From: Phlegmacium glaucopus | Taxonomy: Eukaryota > Basidiomycota > Agaricomycetes > Agaricales > Cortinariaceae | Assembly: GCA_015039465.1 (NCBI GenBank) | Contig: MU130532.1 | Coordinates: forward strand, 426,502 to 490,501 | Direction: 5' to 3' | DNA: 64,000 bases | In this document: in pieces, positions 20,823 to 33,979 of the stretch | Layout: each line of letters begins with the position of its first letter | Position numbering within the stretch: position 1 is the stretch's first letter | Notes under the pieces: model-generated | Told to the model about the DNA's origin: nothing | Database searches by the model: none | The model's input: the letters and a program-made list of their open reading frames with translations, nothing else | Translations under genes and position numbers: made by a program

Positions 20823-23800
20823 TTAAACGTCTTTCTTTCCCAACCCCAGCATTTTGACGAATCGCTCGAACTTTGGCCTTGCGAGTGCCTTCGTAAATAT
20901 ATCCGATAAGTTCTCATCTGTTGGTATATACTCGATAATGATCTTTTGATCCTCGACAACTTCTCGGATGAAATGGTATCGGAGATCGATGTGCTTGGTA
21001 CGTGAGTGGAACTTATTGTCTTTTGCCAGTGCAATCGCACCCTGATTATCACAATTGATTTTCATAGGCCTGTTTTGCACTCCTCGGATTTCGTTGACAA
21101 AGCTTCGCAGCCACAAAGCTTCTTTAGCTGCGTGCGTTTGTGCGATGTACTCTGCTTCAGTACTCGACAACGCGATTATATGTTGCTTTTTCGAGCTCCA
21201 TGAGATTGCTCCGCATCCGAAAAGAAAAGAATAACCCGAGATTGAGTGTCGATCCTTTTGGCTAGCCCAATCAGCATCACAGTAGCCTTCTACCAGGGTT
21301 TCCATTCGTCCTCCAACGGTAAGCCACAAATCTTTTGTATGTCCCAGATAACTGATCACTCGTTTTAAAGCTTCCCAGTGGGCTGGACCTGGATTTTGGA
21401 TAAATTGCGAAAGTATACCAACTGCATAGGCAATATCCGGTCTCGAAATGACTGCTGGCCACAACACACTGCCAATCGCCTTCGCATATGGCACCCCTTC
21501 CATTCGTGCAACCTGGTTCGGAGTCGATGGGCCTTGGTCTTTCAAAAACACGGCACTAGACTCCATAGGTGTCGAAACCGGCTTCGCATTGGTAAGTTTG
21601 AAATTACCAACCATAGCCTCGATATAAGATCGCTGATTTATGGATATGGTTCTTTCAGCTCGGTCCCGTTTGATTTCAAAACCAAGAAACCATTGAATAG
21701 GTCCGTTATCCGTTATCTCCCAGTGTTTTTGTATTTCCGATTTAAAATTTTCAGCGTCAACCATTCGTTTGGAAGTAACAGCCATGTCGTCCATTGCTAC
21801 AGCAACTATGGTATGTTCATCTCCTGCGCGTCGATAGAAAACTGAATGATCAACAGCTGATCGTTTGAATCCCAGGTCCATTAGAAAGACTCTACTCATT
21901 TCAAGGTACCAACCACATCCTGCTTGTTTTAAACCATATAACCCCTTCAACAATCGACAGACTTTTCCTTCCTGACCCAGTTTAAGAACTCCTCGAGGCG
22001 GTTTCATATATATAACTTCTTTTAATGGTGCATTTAGGTAAGCACTTTTGACATCTATGTGTTCGATTTCCCAATCTTGCTCGGCAGCATTAGCTAGTAC
22101 GACACGAACAGTTGGCATTTTGGCAGCGGCTGAGAATGTTTCGGTATAATTCACTCCTTCAACTTGTCTATGGCCACCTGCTACTATTCGGACTCGGTAA
22201 CTTTGAATTTGGCCATCAGGACCTCGTTTCTCCCTTAGGACCTCAGTACAAGGTATAGCTGTGTGCCCAGGAGGTAAGTCTTCGATAATCCAGGTTCCAA
22301 ACTTTTCAAGTTGACTGATTTCGTAATCGAGTGCAGCTTGCCATTTGTCCGCATTTGGACCATGTAATGCTTCATTAAGTGTAGGCGGTTCGGTACTTAA
22401 ACCACCAATCAGTGCAAAATCAGGAGGTAAGTCGTTGAATGAGTTTTTGTCATCTTCGGGAAAATGATTGACGAAATCTTCAATTTTAGGTTCATCAAAA
22501 TGAGCAAGAGCTGTTGTAAGGCCTTCATTTATCATTTTATAGGCTCCTTTTGGCTTTCTTGGACATTGACCTCGACCAAAACTTTGATCTTCGTGTTCAG
22601 GAAGCTCTAGGGTAGGTTGTACTGTTGCTTCTGGCTCGGATGGAAAAGGAACAGAATTTGTTTGTTGAGAATCTGGTAATTCTTCAGATTTCTCAGCTTC
22701 GGTTTCGGAACTGATGTCTTGGATGATGTTTTCAGGATGTTTGGAATTATCGGGTGGGTTTTGAATGACTTTATCCCTCTCCCCCTCATTTGGAACATCA
22801 CCTGGAATGGTAACAGCATTGTTGGTGTCGTTTTCATTGAATACAACATTCCATTCAACCGAAACTGATCGTTTGTTAGGCCAGTAGATCCTAAAACCCT
22901 TCGATTCCGAGTCATATCCAACAAATCATCCTTGTTGAGCTCTCGCATCAAGTTTTCCAGCTTTCAAATCTTTCACATAAGCTGCTACTCCGAACTCCTG
23001 AATACCATAAAGATTTGGTTTCGTATTGTGCTTCATTTCGTAAGGTGTTTTACCATTTAACGATCGAGTAGGGGTTCGGTTTTGGAGCCAAGTAGTGTGT
23101 TTCATGGCTTCTTCCCATAGGAAGCGAGGTAATCCAGATTGGAGCAACAAAGCTCTTGCACGTTCGGTTCGGGTTCGCATGCCTCTTTCAGAGGTACCGT
23201 TTTGTGGAGGTGAGTCATGAACTGTCAATTCGCGAACTGTGCCTTTGGTATCGTGATGCTGAATAAATTCCTTTGATAGAAATTCTCCCCCTCAATCACA
23301 ACGGACCACTTTTATTCAATTTCCAGATTGGGTTTCGATGTAAGCTTCATCTTTCTTGTACGATTTCAAGGTTTCACTTTTCTTTTCTTGAAAGTACAGC
23401 TTCGTTTCGCGAGTGGCATCATCAATACGAGCAGCAACATAATAGTGGCCATTTAGGCTTTTTACCAATGCTGGTCCCCAAAGGTCCCAATGGACACGTT
23501 CTCCATATTCAGTAGCTCTAGTTTCAGACTCCTTCGGATATGGTTGTCTGGCAGATTTAGCCTTGGCGCAAGCTTCACAGAAATCGGGTTTCAACTCTAG
23601 ATCCAGTTCAATCCCAGATATAAGACCTTGGGAGATGGCGTTTTTAATTGCTGAATGTGAGATATGACCCAATTTTCGATGAGCTTCGCTAATAGTCATC
23701 CTTTTAGATGCTATAATTGCAAAATTGGCATTGCTGGCTTCTTTGGGATTTGCTATGCGATAGAGGCCATCGGCTCGTGGAATTGTGGCAATGGTAGGTC

Positions 23801-25163
23801 CATTTGGCCGTTTTATTGTGCACATTCCTTTGAAGAACATCACCAGATATCCAGCCTGTTCAAGTCTGCTGATGGATATAAGGGTGAATGCCAGATCAGG
23901 TGCGTGTACTGCATTTTTGAACACCATCTTGGTTCATTTTGACCCATTTGGTAGATCCAGATGCATATCTCCCATACCGATCGCTTTTACTGTCCGGCCA
24001 TCTGCAGTTGTGATCTCTTTGTCAATAGGTCGATAGTTGGTGAAGTTTGATCGATCCGGAGAGTAATCTCGGCTTGCCCCACTGTCTACACAACCTCCCA
24101 GCCTAGCTTTTAGGACCGGAAGCGCATTTGCAACAGCTGCGTAATTGGACATGCATGTGAATGCAAAAAGTTCATCATCCTCTTCGTCAACCGCTACTAT
24201 TGCTGTCTCAATCTTTTTGGGCTTCTTCTGCCTCGGACCTTGGCCCTCTTTACCACCACCTTTTGACCAACACTCCGATGATACGTGTCCCGGCTTTTTA
24301 CAGTTTCCACAGATAACATCTGACCCCTCGTTTCCAGATCTTTGTGGCTTCTTCCCTCGACGAGATTTACCCTTGCCAGCACCTCCTGAATGAGCTGCGA
24401 GTGCTGACTCTGCATTTTTCACTCGTTCGTCATTGATTACACGATGCTGAGCTTCTTCTATGAAGAAAGCTATCAAGTCATCAGCCTGCATCCGTTTTGA
24501 CGAGGTAGCAAGGACCAAATTGGTTCTTTCGGCTGCTGTGATGGTTTGGAGGGTGGGTCGATAGGATTCAGGTAAGGAGGTCATTATGATGGTATTGAAT
24601 CTCGAATCTGACAGTGTTGAACCCATGGATATTAGGTTATCACAACGTCATAACATGAGCTGAAAATGCTGCTTAAGTTCCATGAGGTGGACCTTCGGAT
24701 CTTCGTTTTCGCAGAGCTTCATGCTGGCCAATTGGTCTTCGGCGTCGAGCAGGTAAAGTGTACTTTTTGTGGTGGCATCGGCTTTGACAACATCCCACAT
24801 TTCTTTCGCAGTCTCGAGGTTCTTTATTTTTGCTCCAAGACGTGGTGAAGTTGTCGAAAGTATGATGTGTTGAGCCAGGTATTCTCGTTTTTCAAACTCT
24901 GATAACCGGGCTTCTTTGGTTTCAATTTGTTCTTCCGTAGCTGCAGTTTTTCCATCTGCTAAGACTGGAGTACCATTGAGCGTTTTAAACGGCATAGGTG
25001 CGGCAGTAGTGCCTTCAACATGTCTCCATAAACCCTTGGACCCCATTGCTCTTCGTATCCTTGGTTGGTAATCTGACCAGTTGCTTCCATCATCTCGGAG
25101 CTTAGGAACTTGAAGGCTTGGTGATTCAGAGTTGGAGTGTGTGGATAGGTCTTCGGGGCCCAT
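20823..25163 (-). pseudogene. Copia Gag-Pol polyprotein with five TGA stops
   Basis: A single 1447-codon frame encodes Gag, a CCHC knuckle (CGNCKKPGHVSSEC), protease (VDSGAS), integrase (HRKLGH...CEAC finger and the DLWGP...DDATR core), reverse transcriptase (HIDVKSAYLNAPL; AMDDMAV) and RNase H (YCDADWAS; SSTEAEYIAQ). TGA codons interrupt it at 24650-24648, 23936-23934, 23318-23316, 23294-23292 and 22928-22926. There is no TAA or TAG and no frameshift. Each TGA would be CGA (Arg) before one CpG deamination. Gag starts six bases after the LTR, inside the primer-binding site. All domains are otherwise intact and in order. Confidence 0.92.
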
Positions 25164-25167
25164 AACC
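25156..25167 (-). other. Copia primer-binding site (initiator tRNA half-molecule type)
   Basis: The minus strand reads GGTTATGGGCCC immediately after the 5' LTR. That is the exact complement of the conserved anticodon arm of eukaryotic initiator tRNA-Met (GGGCCCAUAACC), the priming mode known for copia-type elements. The ATG inside it is the complement of the CAU anticodon and is also the Gag start codon. Confidence 0.8.
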
Positions 25168-25481
25168 TGTTGAAGTATTTCGCAGCAGAACTAAAATGAA
25201 TATATATTGTCTCAACTTCAATTCGAAGTTGTAGAGTCAGCAAAACAAATACCTAAAATGAATATATATCTAAATGATATTAGTAAATGTTTCGTATAGT
25301 AAAATATATTCTACTCACTGTCTCAACTTCAATTCGAAGTTGAGACTCCTAAATAAAAACACAAAGCAAATAACTGAGCACGATTATGTAATCTCGCTCA
25401 GGGACTCGGAAGATCAAGAGATGTAGATAAGAAATATGATAAAGCTATGAATGAACGAGAACAACTCGCCATATTACAACA
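25168..25481 (-). repeat. Copia 5' LTR (314 bp)
   Basis: It has the same sequence as 20380-20693, with flanking target duplication CCAAA on its right at 25482-25486. It would supply the element promoter, transcribing leftward. Confidence 0.95.
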
Positions 25482-25778
25482 CCAAATTGTAGGTTCTCAT
25501 CAACTGCTAAGTTTACTTTTTCTCCTACAGAACGGAGTGCCCGGAGATGCTGACGTCTTGGTTACTCATTGCTTGTTCGAAATCATCATTTCCATATAAC
25601 TAAAGATCACGGATTCAACATGAACTCGACTCGTTCCCTTTCAAACTTCTTCACTCTCTGACTTTATAGCTCAGCTGTGCAGGCACGTTTCAAAAAACAT
25701 ATTTTTCTTCTCATTCCAGGTATCTGAATAACACTCAGGCAACGCACCTTTCATATAGTGACTACTAGGAGTGTACAG

Positions 25779-27349
25779 ATGCCAAACAGACACTCTCCCT
25801 TCCTTTTACACCTAATTTTTTGCCCTGGATTCTTCTAACCTTCATCGTGCTGAGTCCCGCTCAAGCAAGTGGACTATTTCAATGGGGTTTTGGAGACAAT
25901 GTAAGCAAGCGAGTTTTTTTTTAACTTTTACTGATTATTTTCTGCCATCACTTTCTCTTTCATGCTTTCCCTTTTTTTGCAGATTTTTTCGTCTTTATTG
26001 CAAATTTTTGCTAGCCGCTCAATCGTTATCATACCATTGGATGGTGATTCGACAAATACTACTGGGACACTGCCTTATTCCATGATGGCGTTTGTTTTGG
26101 GTGGAACTCCAGTGAAAACCTTCATTGGTAATGATGCGAACAACCTGATATGGCTGATCACTGAGCCTGTTGGCAAGTAGTCAAAGTATTTCATTTGAGT
26201 TTATGAAGTGAACGGGCAAGCAATAGGTTCCCGATTGGCCTTAAGTGTGGTTGATGCGAATGGTGAATCTGGTGATATGCCTCCCGACATCTTCACGGTG
26301 ACAGGTAATTTCTATCTCTATCTCACTTCCCTACATAATTTGATGCTAACTTTCTCGAAGCCGGCCCTACAATAAATCCATACACAACTACACTCTCAGC
26401 AACTCCAAATCTCAAGATGACTACAAATGTTACAGGGGATTTGTCTACTTGCCAGCCTTGGGGGATTACCATCACAGGAGGCGTTCCGCCATATGCTATA
26501 ACTCTTCAGGCTTTCAATTCCAGCAATGTAACCATAATCCCTGTTAGTGATGATAGATTTACTTATATCAATCGTGTTGAACCGGGCACACATCTTTTTG
26601 GTGCGTATTTAATGTGGCTTGAATGAAACACTCGTGATTAATGTCTTCCTCCTTTTTTGATTTTGATAGGCACAGTTGGTGATTCGTATGTTTAAAATTC
26701 TCTTACTAAACGAAAAATCAATCTCGCCTTTGTGATAGCGCAGGACGCTGGGCATACGGAACGGCAGACGACAGGTTGGTCAAGAAGCCCCGCTATTTTC
26801 TGCTTTAGGTAGCTGACATAGTTCTTTCATCGGTAGGTTCGAACGATACTTGGCTTGGAGAATTCAAGTGACAACTCAACCATTCCACTACAGCAAAGAG
26901 TCATGGGCCAGTCAAGTCAAGGGCACAATGCCATCGTCGCGCTTTCTGTGACAACTTTACTGCTCTTCATGATTAGCTTGGGCATCGCTGGCTTTCTTTA
27001 CCTGCGTAAGCGGAGGAAACAGGCTGATGAGGAGATCACCGTTCGTCCATTCGCTGGTTTGGGTGGTCTTCTATCCATCAAAGGCGTCAACCCTTATCTA
27101 GCGTCAACGCCAAGTAAAGCACTTGGTTCTATAAAGGCTGTCGTGACGAGAACAGCCAGTCCTGAGCCCAGGCCACCGTCCAGGCCGTCCATATCCCTCA
27201 CCTCTACAATGTTTGTACCAGATCACACCCAAGCCCAAGCAAGCCAGTTCCTTGAAGATCTACCACTTTCTGTTAGCGATTATAGTTCTTTTGACGGTGG
27301 ACTAACTAAATCCATCAAGGAGCATGGTTTCCCTTCCCAGTCTCGCTAA
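25779..27349 (+). CDS. Single-pass membrane protein with extracellular repeat-type ectodomain
   Basis: Seven exons: about 25779-25900, 25983-26172, 26227-26304, 26361-26600, 26670-26685, 26739-26778 and 26837-27349. The ectodomain shows the recurring fungal pattern PYSMMAFVLGGTP ... LSVVDANGESG ... CQPWGITITGGVPPYAITL ... GRWAYGTADD, with many N-glycosylation sites. A transmembrane helix (IVALSVTTLLLFMISLGIAG) is followed by RKRRK and a Ser/Pro-rich tail. Intron 2 has a GC donor (GCAAGT). The 5' end is problematic: the ATG at 25779 opens a signal-like frame that runs into TAA, whereas the signal-peptide frame (LPWILLTFIVLSPAQA) lacks an ATG. One extra T in the T6 run at 25815-25821 would join them. 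The family is common in Agaricomycetes but I know no function. Open sequence at 27390-27650 may extend the tail by another exon. Confidence 0.7.
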
Positions 27350-28073
27350 CTTTCCTTTGACTTCAATACGACCAACACATAACTTAAAAAAATCAAAACA
27401 GACAAGCTTCGTGTGACGATGTAGAGTCCGATCAAAATAAACCTGAACCCGCTCTCTCAGACACTGGGAGCTCTGTTCTGCCGAGATCAAGTCGTAATGT
27501 TGCGGCGAGGACGGGCAAAACCAGGGCGAACCAGCGACAGGTCAAGAACGCACGATACGATTCGCAGGCGCTCTCTCCGCGGTCTTCCACCACTCAGCGC
27601 TCAGGCTCGCTCAGTAATTCAAGTTCCAACTTTTTTCAACCACCCAGGTTTTTATTGACTTCTAGGAGTATACTAGTACATTGTACAATTGAAACCATAC
27701 TCCTGCTAGTGATATCCCATGGCCCCTGATATCCCATGACCCCTTATGTCCTACTAGTACAAGCTATGAACCTGTGCCTTTGGCATGGATTCGAGGCTTG
27801 CTGGCCCTGACATCTAATGGTGAGACTTAGCCTTAGGTTGGAGAGTATGATAAGCCTTCTTTCGTATGCGATACCTACAAGCTTTTCCAGAGGTTCACGA
27901 ATAAGGACTCGAACGTATGTATCTATCTGAGCAAAATAATTTCAAGGGTCCAAAAGTATGTAGATTTGAGCAGGTCAGGATAACTTCACCACACAAGATC
28001 AAGTATTTACTCAAGAAACAACTAGTTATGTCCAACGTTGAAGCCAAATTGCCGCGCACTTGAAACTGGTGAT
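27350..28073. other. 3' flank of membrane-protein gene
   Basis: It contains an open, Arg/Ser-rich stretch at about 27390-27650 that could be a further exon of the gene to the left, but no convincing splice pair links it. The rest is non-coding. Confidence 0.4.
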
Positions 28074-30018
28074 CTACGGCAAACGAACACTCTGAGGATT
28101 CCAAAACACATCTTGAGGATCCAACTTGGCTTTGATTTGCTGTAACTTTGGGTAATTGCTGCCCCAATATTGATGTTGTCCATTAGTAAGGTATTTGCTA
28201 AAAAAAGATAGTTCATTTCAAAAACTGAATGTCGGTTTGAGTCGAATGATAAAACTTACTCGACGTAACCTGCATATGCCCCGAAATCGACTCCAGGCAT
28301 AGCTTTAATGATGGTGTCGTTGATACCAGTCAAAAAGTCGTGGCTGGTTTGGCTTATTTTACCTAGTCCAAAGGCATAGGTTTGTATGTAAAACTAGCAG
28401 TCCATGTTGAGGTTTCTCACATAGAATTCGACTGATAGACTTACTAGGGTATCACGATGAGCATAAGCAGAGGCATGGAGTGGAACATCGTTGACGGCTC
28501 CTGCTTCGAGATCAAATATGACGAACCAGATCTACCATCGATCATTTATCAGAAAAACATGAACAGCCGTGAATCTAACGATTGGATAGTTGGACCTACC
28601 ACAATTCCCTTACGTGCCTCTTCAATGTACTTGAACAAAGCATCGATGCCAGCAACGGGTATCAAGGTTTCAGGCGTGAAAGTGAGACTCTTCGAATAGA
28701 AAGCGACAGGCTGTCATGATATCAAAGAGAAACCAGGATGAGATCGTAATAATACAATGTTGTGACTGGAGACTCACAATACCACCGGCGAGCTGGAGAA
28801 TTTCTTCTTGAGCCCAGTTAAGTACGGCACCTATCCAATCGTCGATGACGTCAACTTTAACCAAAGACTCAGCAGCCAGGTAGGTTTCGATGTTGAGAGC
28901 ATCATATTCAGCACGAGTACCAAAGTAAGTACCTGAGTAAATCATATGTGAATAATTGACTTTGTTGAGAGAATAATACTAATGAAAAAAATCGTACCGG
29001 AAATTACCATGCCAACGGGGGTAAGAGTGATCGTGGTAGCTAATTTACGGTCAAGGTCGGGGGTAGAGATGAAGGATTGCCACTTGGCAAAGGTCTTAGC
29101 AAAGTCTTTATGATCCCCAAATCTACAGAAAACCAAATTAGATTTGAAAGCCATACAGAGCGCGAAATAAAATAAGACGGACGTGAAGGTATAGGAATAA
29201 CGAATAGTAGAGGCAGGTTCTGGATGAGTTTCGAATACGAATTCAGTGACGATACCAAAGGAGGCTGCAGCACCACGAATAGCCTGGGTGAAATGAAAAT
29301 GAATAAGATAAGATAAAGGAGTGACGCATGATCACCATACAAAGAAGAGATCGGGATTCAGAGTTTCGTTAGCACGGGTGATAGTTCCGTCTGCAAGCAC
29401 AACTTCAACTTCACGAACGTGGTCGAGCGTCGAGCCCCATTGACGTGAAAGTGGACCTAAACCACCGATAGTAGCATGTCCTGGTGGAATAAACCGATTG
29501 AGCCAAGTGAAATCAACGGATTAAGACACGAATATAGAATATTACTCGCCTCCAATACCCACTTGGGGACAGGTGCCGTGAGCGATTGCGCGTCCCCCAG
29601 CGTCATGCAGGCGCTTGGTAACATCCGCAAGCAAAGTCCCTGCTCCGATAGTGGCCCTCCATGTAGTCCTATCCATCTCAAATTTCTGGAAATGGACCAA
29701 GTCCACGACGAGTGCACCATCTACGCCTCCCAAAGAATAATTAGCGAAACTGTGTCCTCCGCTTCTTGGCTGCACTTTAACACCGGCTTTGACGGCGCAT
29801 TGTACGGCGGCGGCGACTTCTTCAACTGTTTTTGGTCGAACTATGGCAGCGGGATAGACGGGGTAGTCTAAATTGTAGGCATTGATCTTGAGGAAGTAGT
29901 CGATATCTTGGGGAAAGGTTCGCAGGCTCGCATCTGGGAAAACGGCATCGAGAGCGTCCTGGAGTATGGATCCTGGTTGCGAGTGTCCAGAAAGGTTGGC
30001 TGGAGTGAGCCCTATCAT
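28074..30018 (-). CDS. BBE-like FAD-linked oxidoreductase, copy 2
   Basis: Nine exons at positions equivalent to copy 1: 30018-29550, 29480-29341, 29283-29183, 29122-28998, 28932-28778, 28710-28600, 28531-28445, 28393-28260 and 28197-28074, giving 481 aa, the usual length of the family. It has the bicovalent flavin residues His89 (RSGGH) and Cys150 (GTCPQVG) and ends ...VFWNPQSVRLP then TAG, a natural end. Intron 1 has the same GC donor as copy 1. Intron 4 is 9 bp longer than in copy 1. Differences from copy 1 are sparse (for example Ser/Leu after ANYS, Lys/Glu and Ala/Val in exon 6). The natural C-terminus suggests this copy is ancestral. It is divergent from the roadblock gene, which starts 858 bp away. 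Confidence 0.92.
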
Positions 30019-30497
30019 AGTGGTTGAAACAAAGGAGTGGGAGGAAAGGAACGGAAAGTGGCATAATACTAATATATTATTGGGGGCGACAGGCAGAGTG
30101 ACAGTAAAACTGGTGTCAACTTAGAATGGATGAGTTGGGCAAAACATGACTCTTGTCACCGGAGAAGGCGGATTCAGATGACTGGAGAACCCTTGGTTCG
30201 GCTGCAATCCACCCCATGATGTGAGGAGTAAAGTCTGTCTGATTTCTGGAACTGGGAAAAGAAGTAAAAGATGTGTCGTCGAATGATTGCAGATGACTAC
30301 AGCAGGCTGTGTAGGTGCACAGCTATTGGCGCTACTCCATGCACAATGGCCTATTTTCTGCTTCACGGATTTACGGCACTATTCTAATAAATGTTTGACT
30401 GACAGAAAAGTCATTTACATACCAAGACCATGGATTGGGATAACTATCACTCATCAGAAAGGCAGAGCGAGTTGACATCGGCGATCACATGTATTGG
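28081..30497. repeat. Segmental duplication, right copy
   Basis: Direct repeat of 11134-13537. Similarity starts at the last codons of the oxidase (GGYAAACGAACACTCTG) and ends in the promoter region at GGCGATCACATG. Confidence 0.9.
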
Positions 30498-30575
30498 AAA
30501 CTAGAAGATAATGAACCTTTGGACGTGGGAGCCATCGGCGCATATGAGATAAGGATCATCCTGTCTTTCAGTATT
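30493..30575. repeat. Short dispersed repeat (partner at 20237-20315)
   Basis: It starts where the duplicated BBE block ends and matches 20237-20315 over about 80 bp. It is absent next to copy 1, so it marks sequence specific to the right copy. Confidence 0.6.
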
Positions 30576-30875
30576 GGATCCGGGTATAAGTAACATGGAG
30601 AACCAACAACGAATGGGAATGCCTAACATGAACATACAACAAAGGAGCGGAAGCGACGCCCGAACTTGAAGCAGTCTGAACCTCCTCAACACAATATGGT
30701 CCGTCACTAAGTAAAAAAAATCCATTTGGCTGGATCCTACTGAATGTCGTTATAGGCTTTAAGAACGTTCACCCAAAATCCTGCACCCACAGCGAGAACA
30801 TCTTTCATTTCTCACCCAAATGCAACGTCGTCATCCTCCGCCAATCCATCACAGGCACCGAATCTCAATGCCGCC

Positions 30876-31337
30876 ATGTCACCAGAACTCGAGCAAACAT
30901 TGTCAATGTTGTCTTCTCATCGATCAGTGCTAGGTTATATGCTTGTGACACGCGGCCATCATCCAAGCATCATCAGACATTCAGGCGTCGTTTTCGAAGG
31001 CGAGCAGGGGAAGCGATATGCTGCAGTTGTAGCACGGATAGTTGAGAGTGTGCAAGCGGGGCTAGAGGAAGTAAGAGTTGATGATGGTCTGACGGCAGCC
31101 GCGACAGGCGAAACGGATGTGGTGCGTGGTCTTTCTAAAACCCGATTGTTCAGGGGTACTGATATTGTAATTGAAAGGATGAGATTCGATTCATGAGAAT
31201 CCGGACCAGGAAACATGAAATAATGATATCACCAGGTGAGTATCATCAGTAAGTGTTTTGATAGAAACGATAGTCAAACGCCATTTTTGTCAGACGACCG
31301 ATATCTGCTCGCTGTTCTACATGATCCGGCTACATGA
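30876..31337 (+). CDS. Roadblock/LC7 dynein light chain
   Basis: Three exons: 30876-31121, 31178-31235 and 31294-31337 (introns of 56 and 58 bp), 115 aa. Roadblock/LC7 proteins form dimers on the intermediate chain of cytoplasmic dynein and help bind cargo for minus-end microtubule transport. The sequence has the family order: VLGYMLVTRGHHPSIIRHSG (N-terminal strand pair), a helix YAAVVARIVESVQAGLEEV, the strand FMRIRTRKHEIMISP and the terminal YLLAVL. The last motif is completed only by splicing at CCA-G / AC-GAC, which fixes the final intron. The loop between the helix and the last strands is longer and more acidic than usual, and the protein exceeds the typical length of about 96-100 aa for that reason. 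Confidence 0.9.
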
Positions 31338-32352
31338 CCAGTTCCCCTGTCCATCATTCATTTCCTGCTCGCCTTCAGTCTCTGTACGACATATTTGTAT
31401 GTATAATCGGCATTTTTGGATAATAGATACCCCATTATTCGCGTCTAACGATAGACGCCCAGCCTTAAACGCTCGGGCTGATAAATACACAAAGGACTCT
31501 GTCTTATTCAAGCTCAAGCTTCACGGCTTCAGATTCAGTTAACTTCTAGTGCTGTCCTTCACCAGAACATTGCTATGTATCTTTCAATGAACGGCGTTCT
31601 AAAATCACTCGTTAACTATATACAGTCGTTGGCGGAAGAACAAAAAATACCTCTACCTTGGTTCTTCAAGAGGATTCCTCATGTGCTCTCAGTCCTTGAG
31701 ATGTTGCTGATGCATATACTATATTTAGGCATTGTCAGCGAGGTCTTGTGCAACTGCAGCACGGATTTGGAACGGCAACGCCACCAGGCACCATCTCGCT
31801 GTTCATCATTTTTTAGTGGCGCTCGCGACAAGTCGTTCCGAAGCAAGTGACCCCCAAGTGACCCCAGCCCTTGGCCTCATCAAGCATGTGCCCCACGCAG
31901 TCAAGAAGCCCCGCGACCGGTAGAAGCTGCCAAGATTTTGAACTGAGCTTGGCCCCCCCTACTGCCCGGGAAAATCCCGATTCTCCTGTCATCGGACCTC
32001 TTGTATGACCGGAATTTGGCTGTTCTTTACCGATGCAACCGATTTTTGCCTTTGCTATGAATAATATCCGTTCTACATCAGCACTCGTCCTCCCAGTAAT
32101 AGAAGTTGTAAGTTAGTAGCAAAAGAAATCGGAAGGTTCCGAGTAGAGAAGAGGTCCTAGTCGATTTTGATTCAGAATTACTGTAGAGGTGCAAAGCGGG
32201 GAGTTCATGCCCTGGAGCCTCGAGAGTTGAAGAAATTTATTTATCATTCGATGGTTTATCGATATTACATATCGAGTGTAGTAATTGTCAACCTCCCTAC
32301 ATGTACATCTAACAAATGATTAAAGCAAGTCTATTGTTCATGTCTCATTTGT
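31338..32352. other. Intergenic spacer
   Basis: No gene supported. The frame at 31575-31850 (91 aa) has no recognisable domain, and nothing in its context supports expression. Confidence 0.4.

Positions 32353-33979
<1,627 letters not shown>

Larger units (their letters stand above)
20380..25481 (-). mobile_element. Complete Ty1/copia retrotransposon
   Basis: The element is 5102 bp with two 314-bp LTRs that read identical base for base by eye, a perfect target duplication CCAAA (20375-20379 and 25482-25486), a primer-binding site, a polypurine tract and one Gag-Pol frame. Identical LTRs mean recent insertion, yet the frame holds five TGA stops, so this copy was probably made by enzymes supplied in trans. 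Its 5' end lies about 300 bp upstream of the membrane-protein gene at 25779. Confidence 0.95.

Noticed and set aside
1587..25163. TGA codons in the retroelements read as selenocysteine or programmed readthrough
   Set aside because: They fall where these families have Arg or variable residues, no SECIS-like structure was seen, and CpG deamination explains them more simply.
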